Assembly: GCA_910592005.1 (NCBI GenBank)
Contig: CAJVPP010004144.1
Span: 1-10,034 of the forward strand
DNA from: Funneliformis mosseae
Lineage: Eukaryota > Glomeromycota > Glomeromycetes > Glomerales > Glomeraceae
Direction of reading: 5' to 3'
Length of the DNA: 10,034 nt
A program made the translations under genes and the position numbers. Positions 1 to 7,239 of this stretch are shown one piece after another. Under the pieces are notes generated by a model. The model saw only the letters and a list, made by a program, of their open reading frames with translations. It was not told the origin of the DNA and made no database searches. Numbering within the stretch: position 1 is the first letter of the stretch; each line of letters opens with the position of its first letter.

Positions 1-80
1 TTCAACTTAAATAATTCGTGTTTATTTCTTTCATAGTTTACCATTTAAACTCCCTGTTAGCAAATAAGCTTTGTTATTCT

Positions 81-385
81 AACGACGTAGTATTTAGGCT
101 TAACAACGTACCTAAAATAGTAAATTTAGAATTCTTTATTCACGCTTGCAAATTTCAGTATGTTTTGTGTAAGCAATCATGATACATAAAAGTCAGGGTC
201 TCACATTACAAAGGGCTATAATAGACCTAAGTGATAAAGAGTTCAATGCAGGTCTTTCTTTTATGGCAGTGTCTTGAGTACATACCCTTAAAGATTTTTT
301 ATTCAAACCATTCAACTTTAATAGACTTTAGTTTATTAAGATTGTAAAAGATTAAAAGAAAGATTAGTTGAAGAAAAATGATTAG
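81..385 (+). pseudogene. Decayed C-terminal end of a Helitron/PIF1-type DNA helicase
   Basis: Read in the frame of the ATG at 179, the sequence gives MIHKSQGLTLQRAIIDLSDK, then EFNAGLSFMAVS, a TGA stop, VHTLKDFLFKPFNFNRL and a lysine-rich tail broken by TAG, TAA and TAG before the stop at 383-385. IHKSQGLT is the helicase motif V-like signature of PIF1 and Helitron helicases, and LSFMAVS-x-V is the motif VI region that normally reads AVSRVR. The motif VI arginine is missing: TGA at 275-277 stands where CGA would be expected, and CAT at 281-283 where CGT would be. A TAA at 170-172 and a probable frameshift near 140 separate it from a different open frame (81-140). Only the C-terminal end is present, so the rest lies left of the window or is lost. 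Helitron origin is inferred, since I see no Helitron 3' hairpin-CTRR end. It is non-functional as it stands. Confidence 0.72.
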
Positions 386-1090
386 TTTTTATAATATTAG
401 GTAATAGAATGTAATGTCAATGGTAGATCTAATAATAAAAAAAATGAAACAAAAATATTTTCAATACAAAAATCATTATTATATTTAACACTCTAAAATA
501 CATATATTGTTTTATTTCTATAAAATCTATAAAATATAACTAATATTTTTAATTCTTTAATTATTTCTATTTTTTTTTTTTTTTTTTTTTTTAAAAAAAA
601 ATTCTTTTTCGCATTTAGCATTATTGCATTAGAGATGTAATACTTACGTGATCTTATATGTCATTAAGATTCATAAATATATATAGTCCTCTGCTTCACT
701 CCAGACTAATAACAATAATTAAACTTGTGATTTAATAATAACACTTTATAAATTTTAAATATTAATAAATAATTTTAAATGCTTTCTTTTTCAACTTTAA
801 ATTTTAAAATGTATTGTATATTATTAATAAAACCATTTTCTTCACATAAAAGTGTTAACTTTTCAAATTGTAAAATTTTTTAAAAAATAAATGTAAGTAA
901 TATAATAATACATAACAAGTAATTTCAATATTTAAACCTTTTATTACATAAATTATAATAATCCTCTATAAAGAAAATATTTAACAATTTTTTCAGTTTC
1001 TCTATAAGTCTAGTTATCAAAACTACCTATATATTCAATGTATTAATTATATATTAATTTCATAATAAGTTTTATCTAACAATTTTATAG
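386..1090. other. AT-rich stretch without a recognisable gene
   Basis: No reading frame on either strand shows a coding-like run or a motif I recognise. The sequence is almost entirely A and T, with short runs, a long T/A homopolymer at 570-601 and scattered TAATAATAA-like patches. It separates the helicase remnant from the next candidate exon. Confidence 0.6.
570..601. repeat. T23-A9 homopolymer tract
   Basis: Twenty-three T (570-592) are followed directly by nine A (593-601). The A run could pair back onto the T run. It could be the relic of a poly(A) tail on a minus-strand retroposed sequence, but no coding remnant or target-site duplication beside it supports that, so simple replication slippage is as likely. 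Confidence 0.8.
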
Positions 1091-1205
1091 TATTAGATGT
1101 GTAGTTTGTAAAAAAGATAATGAAACTGAAATGGAATTTAAAATTGAATTGCAAAATGATGAAGATGATAATTTTAATAATGATAATAATGATAATAACT
1201 CTTAG
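1091..1205 (+). pseudogene. Possible terminal exon: C-x2-C motif and Asp/Asn-rich tail
   Basis: After a splice-acceptor-like AATTTTATAG ending at 1090, a frame runs YSIRCVVCKKDNETEMEFK, then IELQNDEDDNFNNDNNDNNS, and stops at TAG 1203-1205. The C-x2-C pair followed by an acidic, asparagine-rich tail looks like the extreme C-terminus of a zinc-finger protein. Nothing upstream (901-1080) reads as its preceding exon. The run is only about 38 codons, and low-complexity Asn/Asp codons are easy to get in AT-rich DNA. I do not recognise the protein; chance is a real alternative. Confidence 0.25.
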
Positions 1206-1220
1206 TGTTTCGCAAAATTA

Positions 1221-1255
1221 GATCAGATCAGATTTTATTCAAATCTGATCTGATC
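1221..1255. repeat. Perfect 15-bp hairpin abutting the transposon end
   Basis: GATCAGATCAGATTT (1221-1235) and AAATCTGATCTGATC (1241-1255) are exact reverse complements around the five-base loop TATTC. The right arm ends one base before the left inverted repeat of the transposon. The GATC/CTGATC wording resembles the arms of the two fold-back elements further right, so it may be a remnant of that family or part of the insertion target. Confidence 0.85.
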
Positions 1256-1502
1256 AGCATAACGAACTTAATTCTGATTGATTGATTTTCAAAATGATTG
1301 TTACATAATAAATTTATATAAGAATATCGATCATCTAACTTTAAATGGATTTGCAACTACAGGGATGAATTCGCAAGAGTTGCGATAAAAATTTATAAAA
1401 TATAAGTCCTGCTTTATAAACTGTCAAAATAATTTGGTAATCCACGAGATAATTCAGAAGTTAGCTAAGAAGAGTTTTTTAATTATTACTATAAGCAGCA
1501 TA
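1256..1502 (+). repeat. Left terminal inverted repeat of the transposon
   Basis: It matches the reverse complement of 4882-5130 along its whole length. Shared blocks include ATCTAACTTTAAATGGATTT, TTATAAACTGTCAAAATAAT and AATTCAGAAGTTA. Similarity begins abruptly at AGCAT (1256) and fades after the AAGCAGC near 1494-1500. Differences are mainly A/G and C/T exchanges plus a few one- or two-base indels in A or T runs. Confidence 0.9.
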
Positions 1503-2003
1503 GCAAACTTTCAATGTGATTGGCTAATTTTTGTTGATCATTTTATTAATTTTTTTAAATCTTATTGGTTGATAAAATAAAAAATTTTTATCATATTTTG
1601 GTTAACCATACTATTTTATTCAAAAATATCATATTTTGCATGATTTGTCTTAGCTGAATTTCATGGCAACAAATAAGCATAATTCTAAATTAGAAAATAT
1701 AATGCCATACAGTATTTAGAGTTAACTAGATACTAGTTCTTATTTTATTAATTTGTATTTTTTTTTTTTAAATTAAATGCTAATTTATTGTCTAATTTGA
1801 AATAACTAAGTAAAAAAAATTTAATATGTATATTATTATTATAATTTAATAAATTTAATAAAAAAAATTATATATTTATAAAAAAACTTAATGTAAAATC
1901 ATTTCAATTTATATTTTTTGAATTTTTTTATAAGAAATCTGTTTTTATTAAAAAAAAAAAAAGATAATTATGCTTCATTTTAATTATATGCTTGTTAAAT
2001 CAT
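1503..2003. other. Transposon interior, no gene (3' flank of the transposase pseudogene)
   Basis: AT-rich spacer between the left inverted repeat and the end of the minus-strand gene. It contains an 11-base direct repeat ATCATATTTTG at 1590-1600 and 1628-1638, and A/T runs, but no coding-like frame. It would hold the 3' untranslated region of the minus-strand gene; no definite polyadenylation signal can be assigned in such AT-rich DNA. Confidence 0.55.
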
Positions 2004-3757
2004 TTATAGCCTTTTCGATAAGTAAATTATATTACTCTCTAAAGAAAGATCTTTAATACTGATATTAGTATTATTACTAATTTCAGAACCATCCCTCTCA
2101 TTTACATTCTTATTTATCTTTATTTTACCAGGTAATTTCAAAGTTTTCTAAAAAGCTTTATAATTATCTTCAATTCCACTTATAAGAAAATCATCACAAT
2201 ACTGGCATTGATTCTCTAATTTAAGCAAAAAATATTCAAAATGATAAGCGTGTTCACAGATTAAAATGCAACTTACATTTCTAGGATCTATACAACTTTC
2301 CAAATCACATTATCTGTCTTCTTGAGGAGGATGTGCAGTATTTCAAGCCATTGGTAACACCTTGACATTAACTTTAACTTCTAATGTTAAAAGTTCAAAT
2401 AATTTGGATTTGAAACGTTTATTAAATAAAATAGCTTTTGATTTGCTGATATTTGTATATACACCTGTAAATAAATTTAATAAAAAAAGTGCAGTGCGTT
2501 TTTTAAGATATTTTAGCTATTTGGCTGAATATCTAATATTATAATCCTCTAAAAATGTATTAGTAAATGAGTTGCTATCATGTGTCTAATTGATTACTCG
2601 TATCTGTTAAATAATCTGATCTACTGTGTTTGATTCCTGAATTTATTGTCAAAGAGAACTATGAATATTTTCACGTAATATTCATTAAAAATGTGAAAGA
2701 ATATTTAAAATGGATGATTAGTATCAGACCAAAAAAATATCACTTAAAAAAACTAATGGTAATTTGTTATAATATTGATGTTGATATTGATAAAAGATAG
2801 TCCAAATATAAAATATAACTTCTTTGTATGCCATCCAATTTATACTATGAAATATAATAGGATAAAAATCCAGAACTAATGGAATGATATTGTTTAATAA
2901 GTTAATAAGATATCTGACTTTTAAATCTTTAAACCGTTCAAATTTTTGTAGAATTGATAAATGTATTTGAGACTAACCCTAAGATGCTAGTTCTAAAAGC
3001 AAATTGATCTTATAAAGTTTTAGCTTTTTTAGCTAATATCTTATGATTTCCATATACATTGTGAAAAAGCTTATCGAAGAATTAATAATTTAAAAGAAAA
3101 ACTATTTCACGACTATTTAAGAATATATGCAAAGGCTCAATCATTAGAATGATATGTAAAATTTGTTCTAGTATTCTAGAAGAATCTCTAGCTTTGATGT
3201 GACGAGTAATAGCATATTATATATAAAATTATTCAGAATAGTCTATAGGTGCTACTAATACCTGTGTTTTCATATAAGTTTTTATTTTAGGAGTCTCTAT
3301 TAAGTATTTAACTGTATTTATATAATCTTCAGTTGATTTAAGAGATCCTTCTTTAGATCAACTAACTTCGTATTTCCATACTTCAATCAGTATGATATTG
3401 CTTAATTCTAATATTCTAGCTATAGATTAAGAGATATTCAACACATTTATTATGAGATTTTAATGTAGATGTTAAACCAGCAAATGCTTACTTTCGTCCT
3501 GTATAACTAAGCCATAAATGAGAAAAGAAAATTGAGTAAGCATTTGATATAATAATATTTGCATCAATACCCCTTTCATTATAGACATTCTTTTCTTGAT
3601 TATCAGGATTGCAAAATGGAATAGATGCTACTTTTAGCAAGGCTTTTAAAAGTATTGTAACAAAATGAATAATATTATGAGTACTTGTTATATCACTATG
3701 GCGATACTCATGGATATTGTGAAAATCATCTACATTGAAAACAACTAAGCTTTCATT

Positions 3758-3821
3758 CTATTAAAATAAATGATTTAATTTTAATTGTAAAACAAAACTT
3801 TTAATATATTTATATACATAC
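3758..3821 (-). other. Intron 3 of the transposase-like pseudogene (64 bp)
   Basis: On the minus strand the intron starts GTATGT and ends TTTTAATAG. Removing it joins ...RFLINN to NESLVVFNVDDFHNIH in phase 0, whereas reading through meets TAA within three codons. Both flanking exons are clearly coding-like, so this is the best supported of the three introns. Confidence 0.75.
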
Positions 3822-4257
3822 ATTGTTAATTAAAAACCTTTCCACTATTGTTATGTATCCTTCTGAGTGTTGAGCTTTCTGTCTTACAATAGTTATACGC
3901 CTTACTATTAAGCCTACACTAGTTAATATTTCTATAGTCAATGAAGAAGTTCTGGATGCATCTGGTAAAAATCAAACTTCCGCTTTAATTCTGTTAATAA
4001 ACTTATTATTAAATCCCACTAAAAAATAACAAAATGAAATTAATCTTCTTTTATTCTTTTCATTAGTCATGTTATTCTTAGCTTGCAGGTTATTTCTAGA
4101 TACCAATTAATTAAAAAAACCTTTCAATAATAGTTCAACTTCCTCAAGCATTTTGTAAATTCTTCTGAATCTAAAATGGGTTTTTCGTTATATACTTATT
4201 GCTTTATATATAATACTTCTACCATTAATTTAATCTTTTTACTAAGAGGAATTAATT

Positions 4258-4341
4258 CTAAAAAAAATAAAAAAAATAATTATATAAAAAGAAGTTCAAA
4301 ATGTGGCTATGAACAAAAAATGATTTGCTTAATTTGCTTAC
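4258..4341 (-). other. Intron 2 of the transposase-like pseudogene (84 bp)
   Basis: On the minus strand it starts GTAAGC and ends in a T-rich tract followed by TAG. Removal joins ELNEVKL (phase 1) to ELIPLSKKIKLMVEVLYIK. An alternative acceptor CATAG lies about 50 bases earlier, so the 3' border is less certain than the 5' border. Confidence 0.55.
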
Positions 4342-4396
4342 CTAATTTCACTTCATTAAGCTCTACACATACATCGCTATATGCGGCTTTCAGTTC

Positions 4397-4448
4397 CTGA
4401 AATTCAGCTTTAGAATAAATAACATTGTTATGCATACATATAACCTAC
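4397..4448 (-). other. Intron 1 of the transposase-like pseudogene (52 bp)
   Basis: On the minus strand it starts GTAGGT and ends GAATTTCAG. Removal joins RILKENLRQIK to ELKAAYSDVCVELNEVK in phase 0. The short length fits fungal introns. Confidence 0.65.
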
Positions 4449-4881
4449 CTTAATCTGTCTTAAATTTTCTTTCAAAATCCTCTCTTTTGCTGATAGGTAT
4501 TCTAATACATTAGTACAATCAGGATCTTTATCAGTTTCGTATAAGCAATAATAGCACATCTTCACATCTAGTTTTAGTTTAAAAATTCAATTAGCTATTC
4601 TAGAGTCTTTTTGAATTTCTTTCCTTCTTTATTTACTATTAACTGAGTATAGTGATTTTAGCATAATGCTTTGCCAATCAAGTTCAAATGTTAGCTTGAA
4701 CTTGAGATTATAACTTGATCTGATATAAAAGATACACCAAACTGTTTATAATTGCAGATGACATCATCTTGACCTTCAAAGTCACAATGCTAGGCCTTCC
4801 TTTTTCTTTTTTTTATTAAAAAGAGGTATTTCTTCGCTATAGGGTTTTGTGTGACTATTTTACATCTATTTCTATTTTAAT

Positions 4882-5130
4882 AAGCTGCTTAAGATAATAA
4901 TTAAAAAAAACTCTTCTTAGTTAACTTCTGAATTACCTTGTGGACTACCAAATTATTTTGACAGTTTATAAAGCAGAACTTATATTTTATAAATTTTTTA
5001 TCGTAACCCTTGCGAATTCATCCTTATGATTGCAAATCCATTTAAAGTTAGATGATCGACATTCTTATATAAATTTATTATGTGATGATCATTTTAAAAA
5101 TCAACCAATTAGAATTAAGTTCGCTATGCT
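4882..5130 (-). repeat. Right terminal inverted repeat of the transposon
   Basis: Reverse-complement partner of 1256-1502. The outer end is ATGCT at 5126-5130; the inner end is the TAAGCTGCTT near 4881-4890. It lies about 30 bp upstream of the first coding-like residues of the minus-strand pseudogene, so its inner part would have served as promoter or 5' leader, although no specific promoter element can be singled out. Confidence 0.9.
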
Positions 5131-5152
5131 TATAGACTTACTAGAAAATATA

Positions 5153-5716
5153 CTAGTGATATGAATTAGTCTCTTCAAATTTATCATATTCACAAATTTT
5201 TAGTGCAAAATATCAGCCAGTCTTATATTAGCTGGTAGATAATGAAGGAAATGGTTGAAAAGATTCTTTATGAGAGAGAAATTGATGGTCATTCCTCCTG
5301 ACACTGAGTTGCCTCCCTAGTAGGTGTTATCAAATTGACAATAAGAAGTCTTTTGCTTCATTATCAATATCTTCTTTCTTAATGAAATAATCTTTAGCTA
5401 ATTTATAATATAACTTATATAAATCTATAATAATATTTAGAATCTCTGATTTCTTCTATATTAAAATTTATAATTATCTATAATTTAATGATATTTATAC
5501 TCATTAGAAAATATTATTCAGGCTAAATTTATTATATATTGTTTAAGATCTTCTGATTAATGTAATTTTTTAACTCTTTCTATAACTTTGCATGAATTTT
5601 TCATCCTTGGATTTTCTATAATATAGTCCTGCTTTTACTACATTTATTAATGCCTGCTTAATCTGCTAAGAGGTAGAATTAGTTTTAGATAAAATTTCTT
5701 AGTTTTGATTGCTCAT
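5153..5716 (-). pseudogene. Unrecognised decayed ORF, about 185 codons
   Basis: From an ATG at 5716 the minus strand reads MSNQN, TAA, EILSKTNSTS, TAG, then QIKQALINVVKAGLYYRKSK and DEKFMQSYRK. After small frameshifts coding-like pieces continue: KLH-x-SEDLKQYIINLA, IIDNYKFNIEEIRDSKYYYR, IIDLYKLYYKLAKDYFIKKE and DIDNEAKDFLLSI. A last frame gives HKESFQPFPSLSTS, YKTG, TGA, YFALKICEYDKFEETNSYH and TAG at 5155-5153. The helix-rich charged wording, and stops that would be Gln (TAA, TAG) or Arg (TGA) after one C-to-T change, suggest a real gene that decayed. I do not recognise the family and assign no function. It stops 22 bp from the transposon's right end, so the insertion may have landed in or just after it. 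Chance frames in AT-rich DNA remain possible for the shorter pieces. Confidence 0.4.
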
Positions 5717-5784
5717 TATATATATATATTACTATATAAAGATTTGTTTAATTAAAATTATTTCTATGTTTTTTGAAAAAAAAA
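5717..5784. promoter_or_regulatory. Possible divergent promoter with TATA-like sequence
   Basis: A 68-bp gap separates two diverging reading frames. It contains a run of alternating TA and TATATAAA at 5733-5740. TATA-like strings are common in DNA this AT-rich, so only the position between divergent starts lends it support. Confidence 0.2.
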
Positions 5785-6060
5785 ATGAAAGCAGATTATA
5801 TTTGTTACTATCTTCATAATTCTGGCAATATTTGTGGTAAAGCTTACACTTATCCTGAAAGTTGTCAATTATACTTCAAAGTTAAAAAGTGCTAGCTATA
5901 CTCTATTTGTGATAAGTCTACAAAAGTAGATAAACTTACAGGGATAGATAATGGTTTATATAACAATTATAATAAGAGCAATTATTGGATCTGTTATGTA
6001 AACAAGCTTCAGAATAAAGCTATACTACTAGATCAGGTATTTCTTATAGGTGAGACTTAG
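5785..6060 (+). pseudogene. Small Cys-rich (zinc-binding-like) domain, interrupted
   Basis: The ATG at 5785 opens a 91-codon frame ending at TAG 6058-6060 with one internal TAG at 5893-5895 (codon 37). It reads MKADYICYYLHNSGNICGKA, then YTYPESCQLYFKVKKC, stop, LYSICDKSTKVDK and, near the end, VNKLQNKAILLDQ. Cysteines at residues 7, 17, 27, 36 and 42 are regularly spaced. From memory this resembles a zinc-binding module repeated in many Rhizophagus proteins (C-x9-C-x9-C-x2-H, then C-x2-C-GK), but this is unverified. The histidine of that pattern is tyrosine here (CQLY), explained by one C-to-T change. It is a fragment of a longer protein or a dead copy. There is no neighbour it obviously works with. 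Confidence 0.45.
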
Positions 6061-6126
6061 AAGTAAGACTTATCATATATACTTTAGAGGTGAGACTTAG
6101 AGGTATAATTTTTTCGTATGACTTAG
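6049..6126 (+). repeat. Direct repeats of GGTGAGACTTAG
   Basis: GGTGAGACTTAG occurs exactly at 6049-6060 and 6089-6100, with a degenerate third copy (TATGACTTAG) at 6117-6126. A related GTTAGACTTAA pair follows further right at 6310-6348. The first copy overlaps the end of the Cys-rich frame. Confidence 0.7.
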
Positions 6127-6130
6127 TAGT

Positions 6131-6176
6131 AAGATCTAACTTTTAATTTAATTATTTACATCTAAAGTTAGATTTT
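6131..6176. repeat. Inverted repeat, 13-bp stem with one G-T pair
   Basis: ATCTAACTTT (6134-6143) pairs with AAAGTTAGAT (6164-6173); the stem extends three further positions outward, one of them a G-T pair, around a 20-base AT-rich loop. No terminator or RNA gene can be argued from it. Confidence 0.6.
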
Positions 6177-6309
6177 TTGACCTTATGTTTGTATAATACA
6201 AATAGCTTTAGAAAGGTTTCCTGCATATCAAAAAAATTAGTATACTAGAATATGTTCTATAGCTTCTTAAACTATAAATTGGATAACAGCTAAATTAAAC
6301 CTCTTTGAT

Positions 6310-6350
6310 GTTAGACTTAATATATGGATACTAAAAGGTTAGACTTAATG
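6310..6350 (+). repeat. Short direct repeat GTTAGACTTAA
   Basis: GTTAGACTTAA occurs twice about 28 bases apart. Its core AGACTTA is shared with the GGTGAGACTTAG repeats to the left, so both groups may descend from one interspersed repeat. Confidence 0.5.
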
Positions 6351-6609
6351 ACCCTTTGATTTCATCATTAAATCAGCTTTAGAATTAATTCTAGAATATC
6401 ATAAAAAATAATATATATAGAAGGTTTGCAGAAATTCCATAAGCTTAGCTTTGAATCTTTAATTCTTGCCAATTTCACATTGTTTCAAACCCAAACAGAA
6501 TGGTATAATTTTTTGATATATTATTTGGGGTTAAAATCATGTTAAAAAGGTTATAAAAGATTGTTTTATTCTTGATATCTGGCGGGATAATTTAATACCA
6601 AATTTGATA

Positions 6610-6621
6610 CCAAATATTTGG
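6610..6621. repeat. 12-bp palindrome CCAAATATTTGG
   Basis: A perfect palindrome preceded by the direct repeat AATACCAAATTTGATACCAAAT. It resembles an SRF/MADS-type CArG box (CC(A/T)6GG), but with no nearby gene to regulate this is a curiosity. Confidence 0.4.
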
Positions 6622-6829
6622 ATAGTAGGAAAAGCTCAAATTTGAACTAGAGTTTTAAATTCTATAGTAGCTTCTTATAGCTAAAAGGCTTCAGAAATAT
6701 AGTTGGAAACCTTTCTAAATATAATTTCAGATTTTGACTCCAGAATATCCTTTTTATTCCTACTTCTGAATTATAGGCTAATCTGAAACTAAACTAAAAA
6801 TTTTAGATTAATCTGAAATTTTAAATGGT

Positions 6830-7235
6830 TTATTTCAAATGAATGATAAGAAAATCATTTGACTGAAATGATAATATTGATCATTCTAAACGAATAGTAA
6901 GAAAATTATTCATTTAGAATAATAATTATAATATTTCAAATGAATGATAAGGAAATCATTCATTTAGAATGATTAAATTATCATTTCAAATGAATAATAA
7001 AGAAATTATTCAATTGGAATGATTAAAATTATTATTCTAAATGAACAATAAAAGAATCATTCATTTAGAATAATTAAAATAATCATTCTAAACAAAAAAT
7101 AAAAGAATAGTTTATTTAGAATGCTGATATTATCATTTATTTAAAATGATTAATATTATCATTTTAAATAAACAATAAAAAAATATTTCATTTGAAATGA
7201 TTGATATTATCATTTCAAATAAATAATTTTCTTAT
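6830..7235. repeat. 50-bp minisatellite of self-complementary monomers
   Basis: A reference base in the TTTCAAATGAAT / TTCTAAATGAA motif falls at 6836, 6886, 6937, 6987, 7037, 7088, 7165 and 7216: a 50-51-bp period with one 77-bp gap caused by an extra half-unit. Each monomer can fold, for example AAATGAATGAT (6938-6948) with ATCATTCATTT (6955-6965), an exact 11-bp stem with a 6-base loop. Junctions between monomers also fold: 7190-7201 with 7209-7220 and 7139-7150 with 7158-7169, each an exact 12-bp stem with a 7-base loop. Confidence 0.85.
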
Positions 7236-7239
7236 TATA

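Larger units (their letters stand above)
2004..4852 (-). pseudogene. Spliced transposase-like gene with Cys/His N-terminus and RING-like C-terminus, decayed
   Basis: Read from 4852 down to TAA at 2006-2004, coding pieces join into one protein of roughly 800 residues. In order: a basic stretch IKKRKRKA; a Cys/His cluster (HCDFEGQDDVIC ... GKALC-x-NHYTQL); a helical part ending near 4140; SFCYFLVGFNNKFINRIKAE; then VFNVDDFHNIHEYRHSDITS, whose acidic DDFHNIH may be catalytic (inference); SKEGSLKSTEDYINTVKYL; MIEPLHIFLNSRE; IPLVLDFYPIIF and KLPLVFLSDIF; finally a RING-like cluster CDLESC ... CILICEHAYHFEYF ... CQYC. Three introns with standard borders restore the frame. It is the only gene between the inverted repeats, so a transposition role is inferred. 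From memory it resembles a large repeat family of Rhizophagus proteins, unverified. TAA, TAG and TGA stops plus several indels break it. No start codon is assignable. One expected RING cysteine is tyrosine (HFEYF). Confidence 0.75.
1256..5130. mobile_element. 3.9-kb DNA transposon with ~248-bp terminal inverted repeats
   Basis: The two ends are long, closely similar inverted repeats, both starting AGCATarCGAACTTAATTCT when read inwards. Between them lies a single large decayed gene on the minus strand. Length, long inverted repeats and one internal gene fit a cut-and-paste DNA transposon. Long inverted repeats are typical of Mutator-like elements, but I cannot place it in a superfamily, and no clear target-site duplication is visible: the nine bases outside the left end (GATCTGATC) do not match those outside the right end (TATAGACTT). 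The element is autonomous in layout but dead, because its gene has many stops and frameshifts. The repeats differ at roughly one base in ten by eye, mostly transitions, so insertion is old. Confidence 0.85.
6207..6719. repeat. 15-bp inverted repeat pair enclosing 513 bp, possible MITE
   Basis: TTTAGAAAGGTTTCC (6207-6221) is the exact reverse complement of 6705-6719. The enclosed DNA has no coding frame and contains a TTCTATAG...CTTCTTA motif near each end (about 6254 and 6659), but in direct rather than inverted orientation. A small non-autonomous element is one reading; a chance 15-bp match or a rearranged relic is another. No target-site duplication is evident. Confidence 0.3.

Noticed and set aside
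2362..2544. 60-codon plus-strand open frame starting MTLTLTSNVKSSNNL
   Set aside because: It is antisense to a better supported part of the minus-strand transposase pseudogene (the stretch with LNLFTGVYTNISKSK and LLTLEVKVNVKVLPMA) and shows no motif.
4176..4400. 74-codon plus-strand open frame starting MGFSLYTYCFIYNTS
   Set aside because: It overlaps exons and intron 2 of the minus-strand pseudogene in antisense; its composition is that of AT-rich noise.
1241..5139. A target-site duplication around the transposon
   Set aside because: The nine bases outside each end (GATCTGATC and TATAGACTT) do not match, and shorter windows give nothing beyond chance.
2004..6060. A ciliate-type code (TAA/TAG = Gln), which would close many of the in-frame stops
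   Set aside because: TGA stops also occur in the same frames, true frameshifts are present, and the fungal-type short introns and repeat families fit decay under the standard code better.
6830..7235. CRISPR-like array in the regularly spaced 50-bp repeats
   Set aside because: There are no unique spacers: the whole 50-bp unit repeats and each unit is itself a hairpin. No cas-like gene is present and the setting is eukaryotic.
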